A stretch of DNA of 64,000 bases from Sphaerulina vaccinii (taxonomy: Eukaryota > Ascomycota > Dothideomycetes > Mycosphaerellales > Mycosphaerellaceae). Under the pieces are notes generated by a model. That model did not search any database and was not told where the DNA came from. It saw only the letters and a list, made by a program, of their open reading frames with translations. The stretch spans positions 744,001-808,000 of the forward strand of contig JAKUDP010000010.1 of the NCBI GenBank assembly GCA_022570795.1. Reading direction: 5' to 3'. The position numbers and the translations under genes were made by a program. The first letter of the stretch is position 1; each line of letters begins with the position of its first letter. Below are positions 54,819-64,000 of the stretch, piece after piece.

Positions 54819-55411
54819 ATGCGTTCCATACAGAGCTTACTCGCACTGGCTCTCTCGAGTGCAGCTTCAGCCTCAATAGTGCAGGTCAACAACTACTGCC
54901 CAGATCCTCACTGGATCACTGTCATGAATGGCACTTTCTTCGTGCAAGGAAACGGGACATGGGAGTTGCCATCTTCATGGGCATTTCAAACTCCGATCAA
55001 TGGCAAGGGCAGTAAGTCCTCCGGTCTACCTACTCATCTTATCGCTTTAGTAACTGAAAATCAACAGACACTCTCGGCATAACCGCAACAGCAAATTACT
55101 GGACTTCCTCCACTCCCAAGCTGATCTTAGGATATACGACTACTGACCAGGGAGAAATTTGGTGGTCTGTCAGCGCACTTGATGGCAAGCCGTTCCCGGA
55201 CGACCACTTCAATGTAGGTTCAACCGACATCGCCACTATAAGCGCGATATACTAAGATTCGCAGGTCACATCTCCAGCTCCGTACTCACTCGGCTCTTCA
55301 ACTCCAGACGTCTGCGGTAATGCTGTGGGGTATGAAGCGAAGATTCACAACTGCACGGATGCTGAAGTCACGTTGACTTTGAACTTGTGCTTCCTGGATC
55401 TCAAATGGTAG
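54819..55411 (+). CDS. small secreted BYS1-like (thaumatin-like) protein
   Basis: Exons 54819-55011, 55068-55213 and 55265-55411 (introns of 56 and 51 bp) give 161 residues. A signal peptide (MRSIQSLLALALSSAASAS) precedes a mature domain with VNNYCPDPHWITV, then GEIWWSVSALDGKPFPDDHF and a Cys-containing end (DVCGN, HNCTD, NLCF). The four mature Cys residues and the WWSV-LDG-PF text resemble BYS1-domain proteins, a fungal secreted family with a thaumatin-like sandwich. Several N-glycosylation sites are present (NGT, NCT). BYS1 was described as a phase-specific surface protein in Blastomyces, but its biochemical role is not established. Secretion is well supported; membership of BYS1 is inferred from motifs. 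Confidence 0.82.
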
Positions 55412-55574
55412 TGAATTAGCCGTCTGCACAGTCCTGGATGATCTGGCGATGGATGAAGCTGGCCTTCTCACACTTACCGACATCTAGTACATATCCTGTC
55501 TCTACGCACTCAAAAAGCAAAAAGTTCTGTATGCAAGCCAAAGACACAAAAGCTGCTCCAAGTTTTCCATAATT

Positions 55575-55790
55575 AAGAGCTCAAGCTGCAGGTCGCTTAT
55601 TGATTGATGAGCTGGACATCTCCTGATATGCTTGGCGTCTGCAATCCTTCTAACCCTATCGAAACTCGATGTCCTACCACAAGTTGACTTGCTAACATGC
55701 GCCAGCCTTCGAAACATTCACTCCAAGCCACTATGCAATTTCTCCACTTCGACCAGGTTCAATGCTGTTCACTAGAGAAGTGGCTGACGG
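55575..55790. repeat. degenerate direct duplication, copy A
   Basis: Text such as AGTGG after AGAGA, TCGCTTAT, TATGC-TGGC-TCTGCA and CCAGGT-CAATGCTGT recurs in the same order and orientation at about 56608-56800. Copy A sits just upstream of the small secreted-protein gene at 55936. Divergence is substantial, so the event is old or mutated. Confidence 0.6.
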
Positions 55791-55935
55791 AATCCCCATA
55801 TGGCATGAGCATGAAGAGGGCCTTGTGAATCCTGCTGGAACATCAAAGAGCCATTGTGCTGTCGTTGCATGGTTTCAGCTCGGTTGCGAAACGTGTATAC
55901 TATCGCAGCATAGCACACAGCACACTGCCACAACA

Positions 55936-56367
55936 ATGCGTTTCCTCACCTTCATACCAACATACATCGCCTTAGCGAGTGGCCTCATCACCGCCAGCGA
56001 TCCAATGCAAGACGCTCAACTCTTGGTCCGCAGGCTCAATAGCGACATCAACGACCTCATTGCCGACTTCGTCCAGAAGAACTACACAGAAGCTACCTTT
56101 GACTATGTCATAATGCGTCAGATGTTCTTCGCATCTCTGAGCGATATTGTGCTCGACGATACTGGATGCCGTGGATCCAAGATTGGTCCTTATCCTAACA
56201 CTACCACGGAAGTGATCCAAACACTGGAGAAGACTCAGCTGGGGCTGAACATCGTTAGTCAGGACCTCATCAACAAGCAGTCTACAAATGATGACTTTGG
56301 GATGGAGCTTTGGGTCCATTTTGGTCTGTGTCTTGCTTCGAAGGCGGAGATTTCGCGAAAAACTTGA
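55936..56367 (+). CDS. small secreted protein of unknown function
   Basis: 143 residues from the ATG at 55936 (ACAACAATG), preferred over an in-frame ATG at 55762 because it begins a clear signal peptide (MRFLTFIPTYIALASGLITA). The mature part is helical-looking and acidic, with N-glycosylation sites NYT and NTT and only two Cys (GCRG, GLCL). No known domain recognised. The 3' end is uncertain: a second frame stays open from 56295 to a stop at 56481-56483 and reads like protein (VRWICKQYRW, MVAWQEYL). The final exon could therefore be reached by a 128-bp intron (GTTAGT at 56254, TTTCCAG ending 56381) or lost to a one-base frameshift. It follows the BYS1-like secreted gene on the same strand. 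Confidence 0.6.
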   Translation: MRFLTFIPTYIALASGLITASDPMQDAQLLVRRLNSDINDLIADFVQKNYTEATFDYVIMRQMFFASLSDIVLDDTGCRGSKIGPYPNTTTEVIQTLEKTQLGLNIVSQDLINKQSTNDDFGMELWVHFGLCLASKAEISRKT

Positions 56368-56607
56368 ATGGGTCTTTCCAGCCGCCTGTGAGATGGATCT
56401 GTAAGCAGTATAGGTGGAATGCTACTACCGCTACTAGCGATGTGACGCAGCAGAGGATGGTAGCTTGGCAGGAGTATCTGTGATGGGTGAGTATGGTGGT
56501 CATATGGACGGGATTGAGCAGAGCAATCGATGCAAATCGTATATGTTTTTGGGGAATAGTACTTCGGCGGCAACGTGGGAGTTCTAATGCTTCCACTCCG
56601 TGTAGTC

Positions 56608-56800
56608 TCTAGCTGCTAGTCGCTTATACAATGGATTGTACGTCTGCTGGTATGCATGGCATCTGCATTCCTCCAACTCTTATTAGCCTTCGACGCCTAC
56701 TTGCTGCCATGCGCTTGGGCGCCTCTCAGCCACTTGTCGGTGGTCCCGTAATATCTGATGAGACCAGGTCCAATGCTGTATGCAAGAGAAGTGGCATGCT
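56608..56800. repeat. degenerate direct duplication, copy B
   Basis: Matches copy A (55575-55790) at an offset of about 1.03 kb. Shared words include GTCGCTTAT, GGCATCTGCA/GGCGTCTGCA, TTGCT-CATGCGC, GCCACT and AATGCTGT. No copy of the secreted-protein gene follows it, so if the unit once included that gene, the second gene is lost. Confidence 0.6.
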
Positions 56801-56968
56801 CATACCTGTCAATGGCCATAAGTGTTGCGTTGCTGCCAGCAGAGACATCGGCTTCATCTTGGCCGACTGGTAATCATGCCTGCTATCAACATCGAGCCGC
56901 TGTGTCTCCCTGCTTCAACCGGGAATGCTTCTTACATCAAGATCACCAAGGCCCATCTTCTCCTCCAT
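56801..56968. other. short convergent spacer
   Basis: Between duplication copy B and the end of the F-box-like gene; nothing recognised. Confidence 0.4.
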
Positions 56969-57787
56969 CTAGTCCTCGATCTTCTTCTTCTCCTCTCCAG
57001 GAGGCTTAGTATCCTGCAATTTCTGAGACAGCACGCAATGTCCGCATGGACCATAGTGGTAACGCCAAGTAGCGCCTCTTACTGGAGCCTGGCAGTTGCA
57101 GTTGAAATCTGGACTGCTCAAACGCATCGCAAGCTTCTGATGCTCTTGTCGCCATGTCTTCAGTACTGAGTCGAGAATCTTACGCACGTGCGCCTTGCCC
57201 ATCTCACGCGGTATGCCCGCAATGAAATCCTTGTTTGCTTGGTGGGAAAACTTCAGCCGGTTGATTTCGAAGGGATAAATCCAGAGATAATCGATCTCAA
57301 GCTCGGCAGCTCGCTTGGTAGGGACGCTGAAGCGTTGAAGCCAGCGATGGAGGTGGTTTTGGATGTCTCCAGTATCTCTGTGGAGGACCAGTTCGATCTG
57401 GAGCCGTGGCCTTCTCTCAGGTTCGCTGAGGGTGGCCTTCTTTTTAAGCAAGTCGATGTCGTCCTCAGGCAATCTGTTCAAGAAGGTAATAACTTTCGCA
57501 AAATCGAAGTCGACCACTCGAGCGGTAACAGAGTACATTGCCTGGCTGAGCAAGTGTCTGTGGACTTGCTTGCTCACTAGGCTTAGGTTCGTTGGCATCG
57601 CCACGCGTAGGTCTCGAGTGAGGAAGGCGCCTGTCTCTGCGAGAACTGTCGAGTAGATTTCATTCTGGGTCTCGCCAGGTAAGTCGAGAAAACTCCAGTC
57701 TTGGGAGCGTTGTCGAGTTGAGGGGGCGAAGGGGCCGACTTGCTCGATGCCGGCCTTCTTCGACAGGACAGGTTTGAGAGCCGGCAT
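56969..57787 (-). CDS. F-box-like protein (LPGE-NEIY motif), paralogue B
   Basis: 272 residues from the ATG at 57787. It begins with a short basic segment and then WSFLDLPGETQNEIY, followed by VAMPTNLSLVSKQVHRHLL, then MYSVTARVVDFDF and VITFLNRLPEDDIDLL. These match paralogue A (37816-38937) in order and spacing, including the -RRF-/-RFSVP-KRA- segment and a C-terminal Cys/His end (GPCGHCVLSQKLQ against CEHCDLARAVQ). It lacks the long N-terminal region of paralogue A. Function as an F-box adaptor is inferred only from the short LPGE motif. An additional upstream exon cannot be excluded. Confidence 0.78.
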   Translation of the reverse strand: MPALKPVLSKKAGIEQVGPFAPSTRQRSQDWSFLDLPGETQNEIYSTVLAETGAFLTRDLRVAMPTNLSLVSKQVHRHLLSQAMYSVTARVVDFDFAKVITFLNRLPEDDIDLLKKKATLSEPERRPRLQIELVLHRDTGDIQNHLHRWLQRFSVPTKRAAELEIDYLWIYPFEINRLKFSHQANKDFIAGIPREMGKAHVRKILDSVLKTWRQEHQKLAMRLSSPDFNCNCQAPVRGATWRYHYGPCGHCVLSQKLQDTKPPGEEKKKIED

Positions 57788-58233
57788 GGCTCTGGCTTGT
57801 TTTTGGAGTGGTTGTTGTGAGCCACAATCTCGAGAACAGCGGAGGCACAATTGAATGCGGCAACGGCAGCAAACTTTACTTTGTAAGATAGCTTCGATTT
57901 GCGGAAAGCTCGGTACAGACTTTCACTTATCAGTTGTGGCTCTAGGACTGCGGTGATGACCTTGGCCCAATATTCAATTTACTGTTGCCAGATGCCAGAC
58001 ATCCATGAAGTCCTGGATGAGTAGAGAACCTCGGATTCCAATTGGGTCATCAGGAAGTACGTATGCATCTCGGATCACTAGGTCGTAGGTACTGTCGTCT
58101 TCCCATCTCTTTTACAGGTAACTCATACAACCTGCAGCTCCTGATGTATCCGCATATGCTGTTCATGCTCCTAGGCACGATTGACGATATCAAGCTGAAG
58201 CAAGTTAGCATTTGCTTTGCACCAGTATCATGA
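57788..58233. other. intergenic, nothing recognised
   Basis: Upstream of F-box-like paralogue B and downstream of the phosphatase gene. No gene or repeat seen. Confidence 0.45.
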
Positions 58234-59524
58234 TCAGCTCACCTCGCTCTGTCTACTCTTCGTGCTATGCCATCCTTCAGGGCCAACATAACCTCCGCTT
58301 CCCACGCCAATCGCGAATGATCTGTCCTTTGACCGAGCGCCCCAAGCCCAGCCCTGGCCCCTTGAAATAGGTAAATGATACCAGCGGAACGCTAACCAGG
58401 ATGTGATAATACCGATCAGGCTTCCAAAGATGATATCGAAGCCGAAATGGTAGTACTCAGCATATCGTGTGCTACAGATATACACAGCTACTCCCACAGG
58501 CAAAAGAGCTGGGATGATTAGGTAGTTTGGAGGTGCTGCCGCTGCATTGCGGACGGCTAGTGGGTTGGCTGACATCGTCGCTTGGTCGTTCGCGCCATCG
58601 ACGTCCATGCCGGCTTCGAGTTTGTCCTCTGCAGAAGATCCACGCGCCTGGTTGCTGTGAAGTGGGAGGAGCTCGTGCTCTGATGTCGGTCGACGAGTTC
58701 TCTGTTGCGTGTTGAACACAGTAGGCAGGTGAGGTAGACCAATCGAGAACTTGGAGCAGAAGTAGAGTGTTAGGTAGAGCCTACACATGGTCAGTACTTG
58801 CGTCGAGGAAACCCGTAGTTGATCCTGAAGGAGCTTCTTACAATCCAGACCACGACCAAGATGAGTGACCGCTTGGGAAACTGCGAAATCCGTCCTGCAG
58901 GAGCTCCTCGTCCGTCTGGGTGCAGATTGAAGAGTCGACGAGTGTCCATCGGGCGCTAATATCTTGTCCATACCCTCCAACGACATTGCTAGAGAGATTC
59001 TCCAGGTTCGGCACGCACCTGTCAAGAAGATTGGGTCTAGGTTTGCCAAACAAGTTCTTCATTCCTTGCGCTAGAAGATGTCAGTTCCAGCTAAGTCACC
59101 GGCTCAATAAGCTTCACATACTGATGAACAACGCAACTGCAACGGACAGGCAAAGCCCAGCAAGGCCTTTCTCCAGTTCCCAGAGCTTCAGTCTCAACAC
59201 TTGCGATCGTGTTGAGATACGCCTGATCTCTCTCCCAGGTACAAATATCAGAGTGATGAGCAAAATCAGCACTGCTGGAGCCAGAAATGCGATTACGACC
59301 AGCATCCACGTTGTGATCGATTCGTCGACGTATGGAAAGGAGATCTCCGTGTTCAGAAGAGAAAACGGCCTGTGTTTAGGATGGACGAAGGATAAAGCAC
59401 CTCCAGCGCCGGCAAATGCGACGATGATGACCCAGTCGAAAACGTAGGAGGCCATGAGCTTCTTCGAACCCATTTCGCGGGCTGCACTCCTAAGAGTATC
59501 CTTGCCCATGGCTGTTCGCGCCAT
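58234..59524 (-). CDS. PAP2-family lipid phosphate phosphatase (Dpp1/Lpp1-like)
   Basis: Exons 59524-59122, 59070-58842 and 58780-58234 (introns of 51 and 61 bp) give 392 residues with about six hydrophobic helices. All three PAP2 catalytic motifs appear after joining: KNLFGKPRP (139-147), FPSGHSS (199-205) and STRYAEYYHFGFD (314-326). The start MARTAMGKDTLRS is chosen because upstream codons read like leader. Family members dephosphorylate phosphatidate, lysophosphatidate and diacylglycerol pyrophosphate at vacuole, ER or Golgi membranes. The loop between motifs 2 and 3 is long and polar. Which lipid is preferred cannot be told from sequence. Confidence 0.94.
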
Positions 59525-60618
59525 CTCGTGGCCAGGTAAGATCGCTATTCTTGCCTGTCTCGAGTGTGCTTGTGTCCAGGTGTTGTCAGCAGAAGTGAGG
59601 TCCAAGGAACAAATGAAGTTTTTGGTTTGGGAAGTGTCGCGTGAGACCCAAGAAGCTTTAAGGTACACTTGGAAAAGGGCCAAGCAGGTGCCGTTGCTGC
59701 TGAGCCACACAGAAGGCGTCAAACAGTATTTTGATCTCTATTTTGATCTCTAGTTTCAGCTCGATTCGACACGTGCGGGAAGCGTTTGTCCATCTTCATC
59801 ATTGTGAACATCTGCGTATTCGTATCAACTGTGGGACGCGCGGCTGCGACATGGGGAGGTGCATTCCATTCCATAGCTTGAGAGGAAGTGACATCTCTCC
59901 GCGACAAAGGTCTTCAGCGGTGCCAAGAGCGCCTGTCTGGAGTCTGCGTTGTGCGCATCATGCGGTGAAACGAGATCTGGACCAATAGAGAGGGTGTGGT
60001 GACCGCGAGAAAGGGATAGTCGCAGGAGATTTGAGGCTTAGGTGCTTGGCGAAGTTGCAAGAACTTCGGGTTCGGCAAAACCCTGGCTGATCAGTCATCG
60101 CCATAGTTATTACATATGAGAGGCTATATCCTCTGTCTCTGTAGGATGCTGCTCTCATGCACCATGAATGCCCCCGTATGGAGTGGACGGTAGACTCAGT
60201 GTCGCTCGCCGACCGATTGCATCCACACGATGCCGCCCCTCTACCTAGAACGCCATCAAAGGACATGATCCATGCCTCTGCCAGACCCAACCAGACCCAA
60301 GTCTCAGGTGAAGCAGAGACACAGCGGCTATGATACGTGCCGACGACCGACGATTTATGCAATCGTCCTGGCTCCCACGGGACAGTGATCGAACGACAGG
60401 CCTTCTCCTCTTGAGAGAAATGGCAATTGCTATTCATGGCCGCATATGACATGTCCAGGGCTCGAGTGGGAGCAGAGTGAGCCGGTGGGAATGAGCGCGA
60501 GCATACGCCAGTCCACATTATGGCCCAAGTCTGCGCAAGATGTATCTGGCTGAGAATATGTCTGCGATGGCATCGCTGCCATCATATATAAAGGGTAGAA
60601 GCTGAGCTCTACCACCGC
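59525..60618. other. intergenic; promoter of the phosphatase gene
   Basis: Lies between the ARG8 stop and the phosphatase start, both on the minus strand. A 186-codon frame (59958-60518) is Cys/Ser-rich without a domain. No gene supported. Confidence 0.45.
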
Positions 60619-62143
60619 TCACCGAGTAGCGCGCATTTCTTGCTGTCCGTCTGTGCCTTCAATGTGACCAGGCTCGCGGAAGACAGCAGTCATTGCATCC
60701 TCCAGTATCTCCATACCCTCATCAATCTCAGCATCAGAGATGACAAGCGGTGGAACAAATCGCAAAGTGTTTGTGCCGCAGGTGATCACGAGGAGGCCTC
60801 TCTCGCGTGCAGCTGTAATGACTGGCGTGGGGTCGGCGTTCAGTTGCAGACCTAGGATAAGACCACGGCCTCGCACTTCTTGTACGACATCTGGGAATGC
60901 TTCATGAATCCGAGTAAAGTGCTTGCGGAAGCGCGCTTCCTTCTTGAGCACATCCTTCTGTAGTTCTGGATCCGAAAGACGAGTGACAATGTAATGTGCC
61001 AGTCGGCAAGCTAGAGGGTTGCCTCCATATGTCGTGCCGTGATCACCTGTCACAATCTTGCTCGATACATCTTCCGTAACCAAAGTTGCGCCAATAGGAA
61101 ATCCATTTCCAAGTGCCTTCGCGGTGGTGACTACGTCCGGTTGTGCTTCTTTCGGCAGCGAAGCGTGTGCCCAAAGCTTTCCAGTACGCGCAAGCCCGCA
61201 TTGGATCTCATCGTGGATGAGAATGGCTCCAACTTCTGTGCATCGCTTGCGGAGTGCGAGCAAGAACTCATGTGTTGCGACATTGACTCCTCCTTCACCT
61301 TGAATAGGCTCGATGATAACGCCGCAGGTGTTCTCGGTGACCAGCTCGTTGATACCTGCGATGTCGTTGTATGTGCCATATCTGAATCCTGGAATCATCG
61401 GCGAGAAGGGCTTCTGGTACTTTGGGTTTGGCGTTGCTGACAATGACCCCATAGTACGTCCATGGAAGGAGCCCTGAAAGCTCACCAGCTCGTGTTTACT
61501 GCCATCTGGCTGAATGCTACGTCCATATTTCCTGGCAAACTTGATCGCGGCCTCATTAGCCTCGCTGCCAGAGTTGCAGACGAACACTCGCGCCGCATCG
61601 AAACCTCCCGATTCTCTGGTCTTCTCGACAATGAGCTGACTCAGAGCACCAGTCCACGGATTGTAGTACAAGTTCGAGCTGTGCACCAGAGTCTGTGACT
61701 GCTCGTACAAGATCTTGCTCATCTGAGGGTCGCAGTGACCTAGAGCATTGACAGCAATGCCTGCTGTGAAGTCCAAGTATCGTCTGTTCTCAATATCCCA
61801 GATATAGCAGCCCTCGCCTTTGTGGAATACAGGAGGTGGTCGGACGTAGGTGGGGACCATGAATGGCGCATGCGATTCGACCATGCGTGCAGTCTGTGAG
61901 TCGGACGTTGGGTCTGGTGTCTTCAGAAATGCCTCTCTCTGGCATACTGTCAGCGAACATCTTCTCCAGCGTGCCCTCCTGCCACTGTCCTACCTCGATG
62001 GCATTCTTCTGCCCTGCTGGCAGACTTGAAGGCGCTGTCGCTACTGAAGCATAGCACCGGCGAGGAACTTCCGGTCTCTTGACATTGCCTGCCTGTGAGC
62101 GTAATGCAGCGCCGACACGCTTGCTGCATATCCGGACTGACAT
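60619..62143 (-). CDS. ARG8: mitochondrial acetylornithine aminotransferase
   Basis: Exons 62143-61994 and 61920-60619 (73-bp intron, GTAGGA donor, GCTGAC branch, GAAG acceptor, phase 0) give 483 residues. Exon 1 encodes an Arg/Ser-rich presequence (MSVRICSKRVGAALRSQAGN through RRCYAS) that fits mitochondrial import. The class-III PLP aminotransferase body shows YLDFTAGIAVNALGH, CNSGSEANEAAIK, FQGSFHGRTMG, HDEIQCGLARTG with the ring-binding Asp, and TTAKALGNGFPIGA with the PLP Lys (~318), then TYGGNPLAC. It converts N-acetylglutamate semialdehyde to N-acetylornithine with glutamate as donor, the fourth step of ornithine/arginine synthesis in the matrix. Ornithine aminotransferase is a relative, but the presequence and overall match favour ARG8. 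Confidence 0.94.
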
Positions 62144-64000
62144 GTTGGCTTGCAATGAGTATGATCGTATACGGGCAAGCACAGAAAGTGCAAGAGAGAA
62201 GGGACTGTACCGTGACACTCAATGCGACCGACGTGAGTTTTTTTTTTTTTGCCTGACGCAGTTGATGCACGTCAAGGATGAGAGAAGAGCGACTTCGGCC
62301 CATTGCGTGGCGTGGACAGTTGGACAGGGTCCTGTTTGAAGATCTGATGAAGATCATTCCTTCCTTGTCTAAACAAAACTTCATCTCAAACACCTCACCT
62401 CTGCTCTACGGACTTCTACCACTTCGCCCGCCAGTTATCAATGCCAATCTCACCACACCACCACTCCCACCGCTATGAGGGGCAGCAGACATGCGGCTGA
62501 TCTTGCCAATGCGGCTCTGCTTTCCCAGACTTTCCACATGAGATACACAGCCGTCGGAGTGGCTCCCGCTTATGCACGCGCTGGCGGAAATCTTCATCAC
62601 GTTCCATCTCGATCACATCGTCAGCTAGCCAGGACTTGATTAGCAGGATTGCAAAATGTCCCCTCGGACTCCAGGTACGAGGAACTGAGAACGAGACCAT
62701 AGCTGCCAGCGACGACAGCACAATCTTGCAAGCCTCCTTTAGCGATGCTGCAGCAAAATTCTCGTCTTGACCCAAATCAAGATCTTGCAGCACGCCCCCG
62801 GTGGCTTCATGAGGCGTCCCAGGGTCGTTCGCACCTCTTCCCACGATTTGGCAGCGGTATCAAGTGGTATCAAGCCTGCGCCAGTGGTCGACGAGCGCGC
62901 GCACCATAGCTATTCCCATCTTTCTGGAACGTATGCAGAAGATAAGCTGCGCTTCCACTTGCCAACCGGTGTGCATACTGTTCGATACTCTGAACTCTGG
63001 CAAACTTCGTAGCCAGTGTCCGCATGCCGTTTCTAGTGTTCCGAGGAGTTCCAGCCATGTATACCTTGGCGCCAACGCTGGTGGCTTGCAGCAGATGCGG
63101 AGGTACTCACACCTCTGAGCCGTGGACACCAGTCAGTGACATTCTCGCGGGTATAGCACCTGCATAGGCTGGGAAAAACGAGCACTATCGAAAGTCCGTC
63201 AGGTCTGACAAACACCTGGTCATGTCACACGAGATTCACGAGGTCATTGCCAAGATACAGCGTAAGGAAGTGGCATGCAATTCTTCTACACCTATCGAAG
63301 ATCGCCCAGAACGGTTTACAGGCATTGGCGATCTTGTCGTGAAATACGCTCGTGCTAAGCAACGCGATTGGCACCTTGTTGAAAGCACAAGAACTTCAAG
63401 ACTATTCGACGCGCTCGCCCAGCAAAGGTTGGCTACACACCTTGGTCCGCAGTCTTCCAAGTCGACAGACTCGCTCAATCTAGTGCTTATCGAGCTACGG
63501 ATCCGAACATGCATCTATCGCTGCGGAATTGCTCCATACAGACTGACCGCATTTGGGTAGAACCGTATGCATAGCGAAGAAGTTTGTGGTAGCTGGGCAA
63601 GGTTCGCGTCTAAAGGTGCAGTACCAAGAGGTCTGGGCTCGTTTCTGAAATTAAGCTCCAGCTCCTAGCGCACACGCCAACCCCAGACTCCACGAGCACA
63701 AACGTGGAGAAACCACAACCGCTCATCTGCCGCCAGGTATCGTGCCAAAAACGTGGCTTTGATGGCTTTGAGGCGTGTTCTAGCTTGCTGCAAGCACTGA
63801 AAGTATCCATGCGCATGCATGTCTTGTGATCTGGAAAGATGGAGATTATTTCCCAGTGGCGAACTGCATGGGCATATCTAGGGCAGCACAGGAATCAGAT
63901 AAAGCTGCTGTGATCCCAGCTTTCAAGGAAGTTCAGCAAGGCTCATCCTCGACTCATCTCGTCACCAGGTGAACAGTGTGATCTCTTCACAAATTTCTGG
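62144..64000. other. right-end region without a convincing gene
   Basis: Includes a 13-T run at 62238-62250 (poly-A on the ARG8 coding strand, about 95 bp upstream of its ATG). A 123-codon frame on the minus strand (62473-62844) ends with a CISCGK motif and two Cys but has no family match I know. Other frames are short. A gene partly outside the window cannot be excluded. Confidence 0.4.
62238..62250 (-). promoter_or_regulatory. poly(dA:dT) tract upstream of ARG8
   Basis: Thirteen consecutive T on the plus strand. Such tracts disfavour nucleosomes and often mark fungal promoters; the role here is inference from position. Confidence 0.4.

Noticed and set aside
62473..62844. 123-codon minus-strand frame with a CISCGK motif upstream of ARG8
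   Set aside because: Possibly real, but there is no known domain, the first half is compositionally odd and I cannot support an exon structure.

Overview
The window is nuclear DNA of a filamentous ascomycete (Pezizomycotina). Introns are short (about 48-170 bp) with GT..AG ends and CTAAC/CTGAC-like branch sites, genes lie on both strands with small gaps, and the protein set is fungal (GPI-anchored GH72 glucanosyltransferase, paxillin-like LIM protein, BYS1-like secreted protein, fungal-specific transcription-factor-like protein). Overall resemblance suggests Dothideomycetes, possibly Mycosphaerellaceae; this is inference, not proof. No tRNA, rRNA, CRISPR array, intact transposon or prophage was recognised.

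Layout. 2-9 kb: a LIM-domain protein and a group I G-protein alpha subunit with a long, intron-containing 5' leader. 9.6-12.2 kb: a doubtful small ORF and a Gln-rich protein. 14.7-21.2 kb: a BZZ1-type F-BAR/C1/SH3 protein divergent from the DEAD-box mRNA-export helicase DBP5, then a 4-coumarate-CoA-ligase-like enzyme with a probable peroxisomal signal. 21.2-24.4 kb has no supportable gene. 24.4-31.6 kb: a large disordered protein, a GH72 cell-wall enzyme and an MFS sugar transporter. 32.1-39.7 kb: the Mediator kinase SSN3 (CDK8), a Clr4/KMT1-type H3K9 methyltransferase divergent from the ribosome-biogenesis gene RRP1, an F-box-like protein and an NTF2-like protein. 40.6-53.2 kb: a fungal-specific transcription-factor-like protein, a secreted beta-mannosidase, and a 1970-residue DOCK-family exchange factor. 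53.4-62.2 kb: LSM2, two small secreted proteins, a second F-box-like paralogue, a PAP2 lipid phosphatase and the mitochondrial arginine enzyme ARG8. The last 1.8 kb has no convincing gene.

Most loci are ordinary single-copy cellular genes, and I see no biosynthetic cluster or defence island. Loose functional themes are polarity and actin signalling (LIM, F-BAR/SH3, DOCK, G-alpha), wall and glycan turnover (GH72, beta-mannosidase), and gene expression (DBP5, SSN3, KMT1, RRP1, LSM2). Several gene models needed exon joining: the KMT1 chromodomain is split by a 50-bp intron, the NTF2-like gene opens with a 4-nt coding exon, DOCK opens with a 25-nt exon, and the beta-mannosidase signal peptide sits on its own 51-nt exon.

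The points most worth a second look are the AT-rich, CpG-poor block between KMT1 and RRP1, which may be a RIP relic; the stem-loop-forming AT-rich intron in the beta-mannosidase gene; the degenerate direct duplication flanking a small secreted-protein gene whose 3' end is ambiguous; and the pair of F-box-like paralogues about 19 kb apart.
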